From positions 248,001 to 312,000 of the forward strand of contig NZ_JAPFPY010000002.1 of NCBI RefSeq assembly GCF_026240945.1: a DNA stretch of 64,000 nt, given 5' to 3'. The position numbers and the translations under genes are program-made. Origin of the DNA: Mycolicibacterium sp. J2 (GTDB lineage Bacteria; Actinomycetota; Actinomycetes; Mycobacteriales; Mycobacteriaceae). This document shows, piece after piece, positions 52,907 through 61,412 of the stretch (the stretch's first letter is position 1; every line of letters begins with the position of its first letter). The notes under the pieces were generated by a model, which saw nothing but the letters and a program-made list of their open reading frames with translations, was not told the origin of the DNA and made no database searches.

Positions 52907-53944
52907 AACAGGCGGATTATGACGCTGGTGGTGGCGCTGGTGCCGATCGTGGCGTTCGGTGTGCTGCTGTCGTTGGTGACGGTGCCATACGTGTCGCTGG
53001 GGCCCGGCCCGACGTTCAACACCCTCGGTGAGGTGGACGGCAAGCAGGTCGTCGACATCAAGAGCACCGACAGCACCGCCGGCTCGATCGTCCATCCCAC
53101 CTCGGGCCACCTCAACATGACCACGGTGTCCCAGCGCGACGGCCTGACCCTGGGGGAGGCCCTGGCGCTCTGGATGTCCGGACGCGACCAGCTGGTGCCC
53201 CGCGATCTGGTGTACCCGCCGGACAAGTCCAAGGACGAGATCGACAAGGCCAACACCAACGAGTTCAAATCCTCGGAGGACAACGCCGAGTACGCCGCGC
53301 TGTCCTACCTGAAATACCCGAAGGCGGTCACGGTGGAGTCGGTCACAGATCCCGGACCGTCGGCGGGCAAACTGCAGCCCGGTGACGCCATCGACATGGT
53401 CAACAATGTCGCGGTGCCAAATATGGAGGCCTTCCAGGCGATCGTCAAGGCCACCAAGCCCGGCGATCAGATGGTCATCGACTACCGCCGGAAGAACCAG
53501 CCCGCCGGCACCGTCACCGTGACACTGGGCTCCAATCCCGACCGCCCGCACGGGTTCCTCGGCATCGGGGTGCTGGACGCGCCGTGGGCGCCGTTCGACA
53601 TCGAGTTCAACCTCGCCAATATCGGCGGCCCCTCGGCCGGGCTGATGTTCAGCCTGGCCGTCGTCGACAAGCTCACCACCGGCGACCTCAACGGCGGCAA
53701 GTTCGTCGCCGGCACCGGCACCATCAGCGCCGACGGCGAGGTCGGCCCGATCGGTGGCATCACGCACAAGATGATGGCCGCCCAGGACGCCGGAGCCACC
53801 GTGTTCCTGGTGCCCGCCGACAACTGCGACGAGGCGTTGACGGCCCGCGATGATCGGCTGCAGCTGGTCAAGGTGGACACCCTGACCGCTGCCGTGGACG
53901 CCCTGCACACCATTTCTGCCGGTGGCGAACCACCCCGTTGCTGA
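52904..53944 (+). CDS. Membrane-anchored PDZ/Lon-type serine protease (Rv3194c-like)
   Basis: 346 residues. One N-terminal membrane helix at about 4-26 (IMTLVVALVPIVAFGVLLS), a PDZ domain at about 140-215 (SVTDPGPSAGKLQPGDAIDMVNN), and a C-terminal Lon-like catalytic domain with the Ser-Lys dyad: S near 243 in NIGGPSAGLMFSL and K near 288 in GGITHKMMAAQ. It should cut proteins outside the membrane. Ortholog of Rv3194c. The end GGEPPRC has a free cysteine. Confidence 0.87.
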   Translation: MNRRIMTLVVALVPIVAFGVLLSLVTVPYVSLGPGPTFNTLGEVDGKQVVDIKSTDSTAGSIVHPTSGHLNMTTVSQRDGLTLGEALALWMSGRDQLVPRDLVYPPDKSKDEIDKANTNEFKSSEDNAEYAALSYLKYPKAVTVESVTDPGPSAGKLQPGDAIDMVNNVAVPNMEAFQAIVKATKPGDQMVIDYRRKNQPAGTVTVTLGSNPDRPHGFLGIGVLDAPWAPFDIEFNLANIGGPSAGLMFSLAVVDKLTTGDLNGGKFVAGTGTISADGEVGPIGGITHKMMAAQDAGATVFLVPADNCDEALTARDDRLQLVKVDTLTAAVDALHTISAGGEPPRC

Positions 53945-54031
53945 GAATGCGCTTGGCAGGCCATGCGTAGAGTTGGTGCAGTTGAGGCCCCAGACGTGCC
54001 GGCGGCCACGGACCAGGACTGGAGTTGACGA

Positions 54032-57028
54032 GTGGGTATGCGGCCCGCGGCGCGAATGCCGAAGCTGACACGACGTAGCCGGATCCTCATCGGGGTGGCC
54101 CTGGCCGTCGTCTTGCTGCTGTTGGTGGGGCCACGGCTGATCGACACCTACGTCGACTGGCTCTGGTTCGGCGAGTTGGGCTACCGGTCGGTGTTCACCA
54201 CCCGGCTGTTCACCGAGATCGTGCTGGCCCTAGTGGCCGCGGTGGCCATCGGTGCGCTGGTGTTCGCCGGGATGACGCTGGCCTACCGGACGCGGCCGGT
54301 GTTCGTACCCACCAACGGGCCCAACGACCCGATCGCGCGGTACCGCACCACGGTGATGAGCCGGCTGCGGCTGTTCGGCATCGGCATCCCGGTGCTCATC
54401 GGTCTGGCCGCAGGCGCGTTCGCCTGGAACTCCTGGACCACGGTGCAGTTGTTCCTGCACGGCGGCGATTTCGGGGTCACCGATCCGCAGTTCGGCCGCG
54501 ACCTCGGTTTCTACGCGTTCGACCTGCCGTTCTACCGGTGGGTGCTGAGCTTCATGTTCTTCGGCGTGTTCTTGGCCTTCCTGGCAAACCTGGTGGGGCA
54601 CTACCTGTTCGGTGGTATCCGGCTGTCCGGGCGCACCGGTGCGCTGAGCCGGGCGGCGCGCATCCAACTGGTGTCGCTGGCCGGCACCCTGGTGTTGTTC
54701 AAGGCCGCGGCCTACTGGCTGGACCGTTACGAGCTGCTGAGCAACACCCGCGGCGGCAAGCCGTTCACCGGCGCCGGCTACACCGACATCAACGCCGTGC
54801 TGCCGGCCAAGCTGATCCTGCTCGCCATCGCGCTGATCTGTGCGGCCGCGGTGTTCTCCGCGCTGGTGCTGCGCGACCTGCGGATTCCCGCCATCGGCCT
54901 GGTGCTGCTGTTGCTGTCCTCGTTGATCGTCGGTGCGGGCTGGCCCATGATCGTCGAGCAGTTCAGCGTCAAACCCAATGCGGCGCAGAAGGAAAGCGAA
55001 TACATCAGCCGCAGCATCACGGCAACCAGGCAGGCGTACGGGCTGACCGATCAGACCGTCACCTACCGCGATTACAGCGGCAACTCGCAGGCCACCGCCC
55101 AGCAGGTGGCCGCCGACCGCGCCACCACATCGAACATCCGGCTGCTGGACCCGACCATCGTCAGCCCGGCCTTCACCCAGTTCCAGCAGGGCAAGAACTT
55201 CTACAGCTTCCCCGAGCAGCTGGCCATGGACCGCTACGTCGGGCCGGACGGCAACCTGCGCGACTTCGTCGTCGCCGCACGCGAACTCAACCCGGAGCGG
55301 TTGATCGACAACCAGCGGGACTGGATCAACCGGCACACCGTCTACACGCACGGCAACGGTTTCATCGCCTCGCCGGCCAACACGGTGCGCGGTATCGCCA
55401 ACGACCCCAACCAGAACGGCGGCTACCCCGAATTCCTGGCCAGCGTGGTCGGGGCCAACGGCGGCGTGGTGTCGCCCGGGCCCGCGCCGCTGGATCAGCC
55501 GCGCATCTACTTCGGCCCGGTGATCGCCAGCGCCCCCGGTGATTACGCGATCGTCGGGCGCAACGGCGGTGACCGCGAGTACGACTACGAGACCAACACC
55601 GAGACCAAGAACTACACCTACACCGGTGCTGGTGGGGTGCCGATCGGCAACTGGCTGGCCCGCAGCGTGTTCGCGGCCAAGTTCGCCGAGCGGAACTTCT
55701 TGTTCTCCAACGTGATCGGCTCCAACAGCAAAATCCTGTTCAACCGCGACCCGTCCCAGCGTGTGGAGGCGGTGGCACCGTGGCTGACCACCGACAACGG
55801 GGTGTACCCGGCCATCGTGAACAAGCGGCTGGTGTGGATCGTCGACGGCTACACCACGCTGGACAATTACCCGTACTCGGAGCTGACCTCGCTGTCGAGT
55901 GCCACCATCGACTCCAACGAGGTGGCCGTGAACCGGCTGCTGCCGGACAAGCAGGTGTCCTACATCCGGAACTCGGTGAAGGCCACCGTCGACGCCTACG
56001 ACGGCACCGTGACGCTGTACGCGCAGGACGAGAACGATCCGGTGCTCAAGGCGTGGATGGCGGTGTTCCCCGGTACCGTCAAGCCCAAGAGCGACATCTC
56101 CCCGGAACTGCAGGCCCACCTGCGCTACCCCGAGGACCTGTTCAAGGTGCAGCGCCAGTTGCTGGCCCGTTACCACGTCAACGATCCGGTGACGTTCTTT
56201 TCCACCTCGGACTTCTGGGACGTCCCGCTGGATCCGAACCCGACCGCCAGCAGCTACCAGCCGCCGTACTACATCGTCGCCAAAGACATTGCGAAGAACG
56301 ACAATTCGTCGTCGTTCCAGCTGACCAGTGCGATGAACCGGTTCCGGCGGGACTTCCTGGCCGCCTATATCAGCGCGAGTTCCGATCCGGCCACGTACGG
56401 CAAGATCACCGTGCTGACCATCCCTGGTCAGGTCAACGGGCCGAAGTTGGCGTTCAACGCCATCAGCACCGATACCGCGGTCAGCCAGGACCTCGGTGTC
56501 ATCGGCCGGGACAACCAGAACCGGATCCGCTGGGGCAACCTGTTGACCCTGCCGGTGAGCGACGGTGGGCTGCTCTACGTGGCGCCGGTGTACGCCTCGC
56601 CGGGCGCCAGCGATGCCGCCTCGTCGTACCCGCGGCTTATCCGGGTGGCGATGATGTACAACGACAAGGTCGGTTACGGCCCGACCGTCGGCGATGCGCT
56701 GACCGAGCTCTTCGGTCCCGGTGCGGCGGCCACGGCCACCGGACCGGCTCCTGCCGATGCGAAACCGCCCACGGCACCGCCGGCGGCGGGCCAGCAGCCT
56801 CCGGCCGCTCCGCCGCAGCAGGGCCAGGCGCCCGAGGTGCCGGTGCCGGTGGCGGCCGTCCCGGGTGGCGCCGTGCAGCTCTCGCCCGCCAAAGCCGCGG
56901 CGCTGCAGGACGTCAACAATGCGCTGGACGCGGTGCAGCAGGCGCAGCGCGGCGGGAACTTCGCGGACTACGGCAACGCGCTGCAGAAGCTCGACGACGC
57001 CATGAACAAGTACCGCGACACCAAGTAG
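54032..57028 (+). CDS. UPF0182 large membrane protein (Rv3193c-like)
   Basis: 998 residues. Seven predicted membrane helices in the first 330 residues, then a large extracytoplasmic domain ([19 protein letters not shown] onward) and a Pro/Ala/Gln-rich stretch (about 905-955) before a short helical C-terminal tail ([21 protein letters not shown]). UPF0182 is widely conserved in actinobacteria and its function is not established to my knowledge. GTG 54032 has GGAG 9 nt upstream; ATG 54038 is also possible. TAGAGT at 53968 may be its -10. Confidence 0.88.
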   Translation: MGMRPAARMPKLTRRSRILIGVALAVVLLLLVGPRLIDTYVDWLWFGELGYRSVFTTRLFTEIVLALVAAVAIGALVFAGMTLAYRTRPVFVPTNGPNDPIARYRTTVMSRLRLFGIGIPVLIGLAAGAFAWNSWTTVQLFLHGGDFGVTDPQFGRDLGFYAFDLPFYRWVLSFMFFGVFLAFLANLVGHYLFGGIRLSGRTGALSRAARIQLVSLAGTLVLFKAAAYWLDRYELLSNTRGGKPFTGAGYTDINAVLPAKLILLAIALICAAAVFSALVLRDLRIPAIGLVLLLLSSLIVGAGWPMIVEQFSVKPNAAQKESEYISRSITATRQAYGLTDQTVTYRDYSGNSQATAQQVAADRATTSNIRLLDPTIVSPAFTQFQQGKNFYSFPEQLAMDRYVGPDGNLRDFVVAARELNPERLIDNQRDWINRHTVYTHGNGFIASPANTVRGIANDPNQNGGYPEFLASVVGANGGVVSPGPAPLDQPRIYFGPVIASAPGDYAIVGRNGGDREYDYETNTETKNYTYTGAGGVPIGNWLARSVFAAKFAERNFLFSNVIGSNSKILFNRDPSQRVEAVAPWLTTDNGVYPAIVNKRLVWIVDGYTTLDNYPYSELTSLSSATIDSNEVAVNRLLPDKQVSYIRNSVKATVDAYDGTVTLYAQDENDPVLKAWMAVFPGTVKPKSDISPELQAHLRYPEDLFKVQRQLLARYHVNDPVTFFSTSDFWDVPLDPNPTASSYQPPYYIVAKDIAKNDNSSSFQLTSAMNRFRRDFLAAYISASSDPATYGKITVLTIPGQVNGPKLAFNAISTDTAVSQDLGVIGRDNQNRIRWGNLLTLPVSDGGLLYVAPVYASPGASDAASSYPRLIRVAMMYNDKVGYGPTVGDALTELFGPGAAATATGPAPADAKPPTAPPAAGQQPPAAPPQQGQAPEVPVPVAAVPGGAVQLSPAKAAALQDVNNALDAVQQAQRGGNFADYGNALQKLDDAMNKYRDTK

Positions 57029-57041
57029 GCCGCGACCGCCG

Positions 57042-57096
57042 GTTTGTGCGGTTTCATGCGCAACGCGCCGCCGTGTGCGTATGGAACCGCACAAAC
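57042..57096. repeat. Long near-perfect hairpin after the UPF0182 gene
   Basis: Two 21-nt arms (57042-57062 and 57076-57096, beginning GTTTGTGCGGTTTCATG and ending GGAACCGCACAAAC) match at 19 of 21 positions across a 13-nt loop. It starts 14 nt after the UPF0182 stop codon. No T run follows. The remaining gap to 57185 shows only a ribosome-binding site for the next gene. Confidence 0.8.
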
Positions 57097-57185
57097 AGCG
57101 GCCCACTTGAACTGCACTCCAAGAAGTTCCCAAGTGGCATTGGGGATCCTTTCTGCCGTCATACGCGCATGGTGAAAGGACTCCG

Positions 57186-58598
57186 ATGACCTTGGCCGAC
57201 ACCCTCGGCGACCGCGGTTTCGACAGCGACGTGTTGTCGACCCTGCCAGAACACTTCAGCGCGCTCGTCGCGCTGCCCGGCGAGCCCGGTTACGAACGCT
57301 GCCGCCCATGGAATCTCGCGGCGACGGTGCAGCCGGCGGCGGTGGTGTTCGCCACCGCGCCGCACCATGTCGCCGAGGCGGTGCGCTTCGCCGCCGAGTA
57401 CGGGTTGCGGGTGACGGTGCAGGCGACCGGGCACGGCGCCACCGTCGTCGGCGACGACACCATCTTGGTGCTGACCTCGGCGATGGCGGAGTGCATGGTC
57501 GACGTCACCGAGCGCACCGCGCGGGTGGCCGCGGGCGCCACCTGGCAGCAGGTGATCGATGCGGCGGCCCCGTACGGCCTTGCGCCGCTGTGCGGCTCGG
57601 CCCCCGGCGTGGGGGTGGTGGGGTTCCTGACCGGCGCCGGGGTGGGCCCGCTGGCGCGCAGCGTCGGGGTGTCCTCGGATTACGTGCGGTCCTTCGACGT
57701 GGTCACCGGGGCGGGGGAGTTGCTGCACGTGACGCCGGATCAGCACGGCGAGCTGTTCTGGGGGTTGCGCGGCGGTAAGGCGACGCTGGGCATCGTCACC
57801 GCGGTGCAGATCGAGCTGTTGCCGATCCCCGAATTCTATGGCGGTGCGCTGTATTTCGACGGCGAGGATGCGCCGGCCGTGCTGCGCGCGTGGCATGGCT
57901 GGTGCGCTGGGTTGCCCGAGAACGTCAACACCTCGATCGCGCTGCAGCAGTTGCCGCCGCTGCCCGGGGTGCCCGAGCCGCTGGCCGGTCGGCTGACGGT
58001 CGCCGTCCGGTACGCCGCACTCGACGACTTCGCGGAGGCGGCAACCCTTTTGGAGCCACTGCGGGCGGCGGCGACGCCGGTGCTCGACACCGTGGCGGTG
58101 TTGCCGTACGCGGCGATCGGCGCCGTGCACGCCGATCCGGTCGAGCCGATGCCCGTCCACGAGGATCAGGCGTTGTTGCGTGAGTTGACCTCCGAGGTGA
58201 TCGACATCCTGCTGGCGGCGGCCGGGCCCGGATCGGCCTCGGTGCAGACCATCGTCGAGGTCCGGCTGCTCGGTGGGGCGTATGCGCGGCAGGCCGAGCA
58301 CAGCAGTGCGTTCTGCCACCGCAATGCCGCCTACACGGTCACCACCATCGGGGTGCCGGCCGGAGCGACCGCCGAGCTGGTGCCGGCCCAGGCGCGTGCC
58401 CTGATGCGAGCGCTGGCGCCGTGGGCGACGGGAGGCCTGCTGCCCAATTTCGCGCCGTCGGCCGATCCGCAGCGGCTGACGCGGGTCTACGACGAGCAGA
58501 CCCGGGGATGGCTGGCCGATCTGGCTGATCGGTACGACCCGGAGGGGGTGTTCCGGACCGGTCAGGTGGTGCGTTCGGAGCCCCAAAACCACCTCTGA
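57186..58598 (+). CDS. FAD-binding (PCMH/BBE-type) oxidoreductase
   Basis: 470 residues. N-terminal PP-loop FAD domain at about 45-215 (VTVQATGHGATVVGDDTILV, GLAPLCGSAPGVGVVGFLTGAG) and a C-terminal BBE (berberine bridge enzyme) segment that ends NFAPSADPQRLTRVYDEQT with RYDPEGVFRTGQVV. The His of the usual covalent FAD site is in the region of ATGHGA. Oxidises sugars or other alcohols in related enzymes; substrate unknown. AAAGGA lies 6 nt before ATG 57186. Only 51 bp separate its stop from the tRNA. Confidence 0.85.
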   Translation: MTLADTLGDRGFDSDVLSTLPEHFSALVALPGEPGYERCRPWNLAATVQPAAVVFATAPHHVAEAVRFAAEYGLRVTVQATGHGATVVGDDTILVLTSAMAECMVDVTERTARVAAGATWQQVIDAAAPYGLAPLCGSAPGVGVVGFLTGAGVGPLARSVGVSSDYVRSFDVVTGAGELLHVTPDQHGELFWGLRGGKATLGIVTAVQIELLPIPEFYGGALYFDGEDAPAVLRAWHGWCAGLPENVNTSIALQQLPPLPGVPEPLAGRLTVAVRYAALDDFAEAATLLEPLRAAATPVLDTVAVLPYAAIGAVHADPVEPMPVHEDQALLRELTSEVIDILLAAAGPGSASVQTIVEVRLLGGAYARQAEHSSAFCHRNAAYTVTTIGVPAGATAELVPAQARALMRALAPWATGGLLPNFAPSADPQRLTRVYDEQTRGWLADLADRYDPEGVFRTGQVVRSEPQNHL

Positions 58599-58607
58599 GC
58601 ACACGAT

Positions 58608-58637
58608 TTGGAGCTGCACGCACCCCTTCGGTAACGT
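58608..58637 (+). promoter_or_regulatory. Putative promoter of the initiator tRNA gene
   Basis: TTGGAG (58608-58613) and TAACGT (58632-58637) are spaced 18 bp, placing a start near 58644, six bases before the tRNA. Moderate match to SigA consensus. Confidence 0.5.
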
Positions 58638-58649
58638 TGTGTTCACCGA

Positions 58650-58723
58650 CGCGGGGTGGAGCAGCTCGGTAGCTCGCTGGGCTCATAACCCAGAGGTCGC
58701 AGGTTCGAATCCTGTCCCCGCTA
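58650..58723 (+). tRNA. Initiator tRNA-fMet (CAT anticodon)
   Basis: Full cloverleaf: acceptor CGCGGGG (58650-58656) with CCCCGC, D arm GAGC/GCTC, anticodon stem CTGGG/CCCAG with loop CTCATAA (anticodon CAT at 58684-58686), variable AGGTC, T arm GCAGG/CCTGT with TTCGAAT loop. Position 1 is C opposite T at 72, so the end pair is unpaired, and three consecutive G:C pairs close the anticodon stem; both are initiator marks. The 3' CCA is not encoded (bases CTA follow A73). The final 12 bases belong to a 16-bp repeat next to an insertion sequence. Confidence 0.92.
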
Positions 58724-58727
58724 CTAG
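58712..58727 (+). repeat. Target site duplication, left copy
   Basis: CTGTCCCCGCTACTAG, which is the 3' end of the tRNA plus four bases, is repeated exactly at 60017-60032. It abuts the left terminal inverted repeat of the IS481-type element directly. Confidence 0.85.
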
Positions 58728-58753
58728 TGTGATGTCGCAAGACATCGGAATAG

Positions 58754-58784
58754 CCGCGGACCTGCTTTAGGTCCGCGGTTTTTT
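58754..58784 (+). terminator. Rho-independent terminator inside the left IS end
   Basis: CCGCGGACC (58754-58762), 7-nt loop, GGTCCGCGG (58770-58778), then six T. It overlaps the 3' end of the transposase gene. Oriented rightwards, it would end transcription coming from the tRNA gene before it runs antisense through the transposase. Confidence 0.88.
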
Positions 58785-59963
58785 CTGTTTGGGGCCTTTG
58801 GGTTGGTAGTCCCGGGTGGGGTCGAGGGTGAAGTCGCGTAGGACTTCTCCGGTGGCGGCGTTGATGACGGTGATGTGGTGGTCTTGGGCCAGGATCAGGA
58901 CGCGGGTTCGGTAGTGCTGGCGGCCGATGCCGATGTGGTGCAGGCGTCCGTTGACTCGCAGGGTGACAGCACCGGCTTGGTCGATGCGGTCGGTGCGGAC
59001 GCGGTTGTGGGTGTCGATGCGGGTTGCTGGGGTGGCTTTGGGGCGGCTGATGTAGGCCGCTGCGGGGGTGGCGTGGTGTGGCAGGGACCGGTGCGGGCGG
59101 CGGTGGTTGTATTCGTCGACGAAGCTATCGAGTTGGGTTTGTAGTTCGGTCACGGTGGCGGCTCGGGAATGGCCGGTGAGCCATTTTTTGAGGGTCTGTT
59201 GGAAGCGCTCAACTTTCCCGCAGGTGGTGGGGTGGTTGGGGGTGGAGTTGATTTGGTGTACGCCCAGGCGTCGTAGTTCGGCTTCGAATTTGTTGCGTCC
59301 GCCTTTGCCGCCGGCGAGGCGGGTGGTGAAGACCATCCCGTTGTCGGTGAGTGTGGAGTAGGGGATGCCATGGTGGGCCACTGTTTTGGTGAATTCGTTG
59401 TAGACGGTGGTGGCGATGACGCGCCGGTGGGCCGTCACTGACAGGGCGTAGCGGGTGCAGTCGTCGAGCCAGGACAGGATTTCGGTGTCGGTGCCGTCGG
59501 CTAGGCGCCAGTGGGTGAAGTCGGCTTGCCAGCATTGGTTGGGTTGTTCGGCTTGGAAGCGGATGTAGGAGGTTTTGGGGCGTTTGGCGGGTGTGGGTTC
59601 GACCAGGCCGGCGGCGCGCAGGTGGCGGCTGATGGAGGCCGGTGAGACGTGTAGTCGGTGGTGGTGTTGCAGGTGCCAGGCGATGGTGTGGGGCCCGGCG
59701 TCGAGCCCTTTGCTCGACAGTTGTGTGCGTAGCTCGATGATGAGGTCGATGGTGGCTTGGGGTAGCCGGGTCGGGCTGGTTTTCGGGCGTCGGGAGCGTG
59801 GTTGAAACGCGGCGTCACCCTCGTTGGTGTAGCGGGTGATCAGGCGAGAGATCCAGGACTGAGACACCCCATAGTCGCGGGCGACCTGCGACTGGGAGCG
59901 GCCCTCGATGAGCACGGCGGTGATGACCAGGCGAGCCTTCGACACCAGCTGAAACTGGCCCAC
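58767..59963 (-). CDS. IS481-family transposase
   Basis: 398 residues, GTG start 59963. HTH region at about 20-55 (SQSQVARDYGVSQSWISRLI), then the rve integrase core with the DDE triad D148 (CWQADFTHW), D207 (LTDNGMVF) and E252 (GKVERFQQTLKKW). RRPHRSLPHHATPAAAY near the end is typical of IS481/IS3-like enzymes. The frame is intact, so the element may be active. No second ORF or frameshift window is present, separating it from IS3. Confidence 0.93.
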   Translation of the reverse strand: MGQFQLVSKARLVITAVLIEGRSQSQVARDYGVSQSWISRLITRYTNEGDAAFQPRSRRPKTSPTRLPQATIDLIIELRTQLSSKGLDAGPHTIAWHLQHHHRLHVSPASISRHLRAAGLVEPTPAKRPKTSYIRFQAEQPNQCWQADFTHWRLADGTDTEILSWLDDCTRYALSVTAHRRVIATTVYNEFTKTVAHHGIPYSTLTDNGMVFTTRLAGGKGGRNKFEAELRRLGVHQINSTPNHPTTCGKVERFQQTLKKWLTGHSRAATVTELQTQLDSFVDEYNHRRPHRSLPHHATPAAAYISRPKATPATRIDTHNRVRTDRIDQAGAVTLRVNGRLHHIGIGRQHYRTRVLILAQDHHITVINAATGEVLRDFTLDPTRDYQPKGPKQKKPRT

Positions 59964-59967
59964 ACAC

Positions 59968-60013
59968 CTATGCCGATGTCTTGAGACACCCTATTCCGAT
60001 GTCCTGAAACACC
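59968..60013. repeat. 23-bp tandem duplication within the right IS end
   Basis: Units 59968-59990 and 59991-60013 differ at 3 of 23 positions and both contain CCGATGTC. The outer unit is part of the terminal inverted repeat. A doubled end of this kind may give the transposase two binding sites at the end beside its own promoter. Confidence 0.8.
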
Positions 60014-60016
60014 ACA

Positions 60017-60032
60017 CTGTCCCCGCTACTAG
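60017..60032 (+). repeat. Target site duplication, right copy
   Basis: Exact copy of 58712-58727 (CTGTCCCCGCTACTAG), flush with the right IS terminus. It carries a second 3' end of the tRNA but no tRNA body. Confidence 0.85.
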
Positions 60033-60035
60033 CGG

Positions 60036-60071
60036 AAATGGCCTTCAGGCGACAGCCTGGGGGCCATTTTT
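60036..60071 (+). terminator. Original tRNA-fMet terminator, displaced by the IS
   Basis: AAATGGCC (60036-60043) pairs with GGCCATTT (60062-60069) and the inner CAGGC/GCCTG pair closes a GACA loop; T residues follow. It stands 3 bp after the duplicated tRNA end, so before the insertion it lay directly behind the tRNA gene. From 60072 to 60147 no gene is seen; TTGGGAAC occurs twice there, 11 bp apart. Confidence 0.85.
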
Positions 60072-60147
60072 CATGGACTTGGGAACGCGTTTGGGAACAT
60101 GAGCGTCACCAAGTGGCCGCGAAGGACACCCCGCTCGCCATAGCAGA

Positions 60148-60176
60148 GTGAGCAGATAATTGCTATATTTGCTCAC
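60148..60176 (+). promoter_or_regulatory. Palindromic operator/promoter of the toxin-antitoxin pair
   Basis: GTGAGCAGATAA (60148-60159) and ATATTTGCTCAC (60165-60176) are inverted with 10 of 12 matching bases around a 5-bp centre. TATATT (60164-60169) inside it is a likely -10. The local base composition is much richer in A and T than the surroundings. Autoregulation by the antitoxin is the expected use. Confidence 0.65.
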
Positions 60177-60210
60177 ATAGAAGTACGGTGCGAACAGTGA
60201 GGGGAAAACG

Positions 60211-60546
60211 ATGCCGGACCTGGTTCTGCGGCCCGAGAACGTCACTGAGCTGCCGCTCGCCTCTCTTCCGCTGCCCGAGTGGGCGGGAAGCGCTCTGGCG
60301 GTGATCGCCGCCGCAGCCCGTGAGGGACGCACGGTCACCATCGAGTCGACTGAAGAGACCTTCACTCCCGAAGAGATGGCCCGTGAGATCGGCATCTCCC
60401 GCGCCGGCGTCCAGCGCCGCATCCAGCGCGGCGAAATCGCCCATCGCAAGCACGGCAACCGCTACCGGATTCCCCGCACGGAGGTGGAGCGGTTCCGGGC
60501 GGCGTACATCAAGGACATGACCGCCGCCCTGGCTGATGATTTCTGA
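60211..60546 (+). CDS. Excisionase/MerR-like antitoxin of a PIN toxin
   Basis: 111 residues. N-terminal half helical; at about 50-90 an excisionase-type HTH: TPEEMAREIGISRAGVQRRI, QRGEIAHRKHGNRYRIPRTEV. GAGGGG lies 6 nt before ATG 60211. The stop overlaps the PIN gene start by 11 nt, as usual in toxin-antitoxin operons where this type of protein precedes a PIN_3-type toxin. It would bind the palindrome at 60148-60176. Confidence 0.82.
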   Translation: MPDLVLRPENVTELPLASLPLPEWAGSALAVIAAAAREGRTVTIESTEETFTPEEMAREIGISRAGVQRRIQRGEIAHRKHGNRYRIPRTEVERFRAAYIKDMTAALADDF

Positions 60547-61145
60547 GGGCGAGCTTCTCAGCGAGTATCGCGGGACGCTCGTCTACCTGGATGCCAACGT
60601 CCTTGTCCCGAGCATCACGCGGACGCTCATCCTGTTGTGTGCCCAAGACCTGGATTACACACCGGTCTGGAGTCCGTATGCGGAGACAGAGACTGACCGG
60701 CATCAGCGTCCCGGCGCCCGCATAATCTCGGAGTTGAGACGACAGTTCGACATCCCCATTGTTCTGGACGAAGAGTCGTCGGTGGACCTGGTGGACACCG
60801 ACGACAAGGACTCTCCAATCCTGTCCAGCGCCGCCGCCTGTGGAGCCGAACTGCTCATCACCGAGAACGTCAAGGACTTCGGGGTGGTTGACCTTGGAGA
60901 ACCTCCAGATGTCCGCCGTCCATCCCGATCTGTTCCTCACCGCGCGAGTGCCGGCGGAGGCGTATGTGCGTGTGCTCCGGCAGATGGCGGAGGTCCGCCA
61001 ACGGTTCCCGAACACCGCTAAGGAAATTCACGCGACCGAGGTCGCGTCGAGGCTGCCGCAGTTGTTCCGCAAGTATCAGCCGCTGCTCGGAGTGGACCCG
61101 ATGTGGGTGTCCGTGGGGACACGAAGCTGGCGTTTCGCGGCGTGA
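60536..61145 (+). pseudogene. PIN-domain RNase toxin, interrupted by a frameshift
   Basis: The first part (60536 to about 60893) encodes VYLDANVLVPSITRTLILL with the metal-binding D19, DDKDSPILSSAAACGAELLI and TENVKDFG, all PIN_3 features. The rest of the family sequence, ENLQMSAVHPDLFL to PLLGVDPMWVS and a stop at 61145, is in the next frame. Removing one C from GACCTT (60890-60895) restores a single protein of about 202 residues. As it stands translation runs in the wrong frame to 61021, giving a nonsense C terminus. The catalytic acidic residues precede the shift, so some activity cannot be excluded. A sequencing error is possible. Confidence 0.75.
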
Positions 61146-61228
61146 GGTGTGTGGTGTGCGCGTCGGTACTCGTGGACGACGAGAGTCCCCAGATGGGTAT
61201 CTGCGTGGGCTGCACCCGGTTGTTGTGA
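61142..61228 (+). CDS. 28-residue zinc-ribbon-like micro-ORF coupled to the PIN gene
   Basis: GTG 61142 overlaps the stop of the restored PIN frame as GTGA. The peptide has CVVC (C3, C6) and CVGC (C21, C24) separated by 14 residues rich in acidic residues, a plausible minimal zinc knuckle. Stop TGA at 61226-61228. It is too short for confidence on coding statistics; the paired CxxC motifs and the 4-nt coupling are the support. If the frameshift is real, coupling to the toxin is lost. Confidence 0.45.
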   Translation: MRCVVCASVLVDDESPQMGICVGCTRLL

Positions 61229-61412
61229 ATGGGGACGTTATCCGAGCATCTTGCGCGGGTCCGGGAATCCCATCTTCGTGTAGCCCGGCACCCGCTTCTT
61301 GAGTGACGACGCGATGCCGCTTAGGAGATTTCGAGCAGGGCAGTGCAGGAACCAGTCTGGGCGGGAAGCGCCCAGGCCGCGTATCCGCGCGTGACGGAAT
61401 GCAAATCGCTTG
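61229..61412. other. Gene-free stretch between micro-ORF and DUF7715-like gene
   Basis: No supported gene, RNA or clear terminator. The minus strand is open here and ends with the peptide VPGYTKMGFPDPRKMLG, which reads like the tail of a real protein but has no start or body. Confidence 0.4.

Larger units (their letters stand above)
58728..60016 (-). mobile_element. Complete IS481-family insertion sequence
   Basis: 1289 bp with terminal inverted repeats of about 26 bp (58728-58753 and 59991-60016, both beginning TGTG at the outer end and sharing GACATCGGAATAG inside; 22 of 26 positions match). One transposase gene on the minus strand fills it. Flush 16-bp direct repeats on both sides mark a recent insertion. 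A transcription terminator pointing right lies just inside the left end. Confidence 0.9.

Noticed and set aside
57042..57096. Hairpin considered as a standard intrinsic terminator
   Set aside because: No T run on either side, so it is reported only as a repeat of unknown role.
54230..57202. 990-codon open minus-strand frame antisense to UPF0182
   Set aside because: No motif or plausible start signal, and strong bias to His, Arg, Val and Gly typical of an antisense shadow. The sense frame has membrane helices and conserved family sequence.
59968..60013. Tandem repeats considered as a CRISPR fragment
   Set aside because: Two adjacent 23-bp units without spacers, located in an IS end; no array or cas genes in the window.
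58712..60032. 16-bp repeats read as attL/attR of an integrated element using the tRNA end
   Set aside because: The repeats abut both IS termini exactly and no integrase lies between them, so a target site duplication explains them better.
60045..60458. Minus-strand frame ending in HVPKRVPKSMKNGP as an integrase remnant
   Set aside because: The tail resembles integrase ends seen near tRNA genes, but the body is antisense to the antitoxin and shows no tyrosine-recombinase motif.
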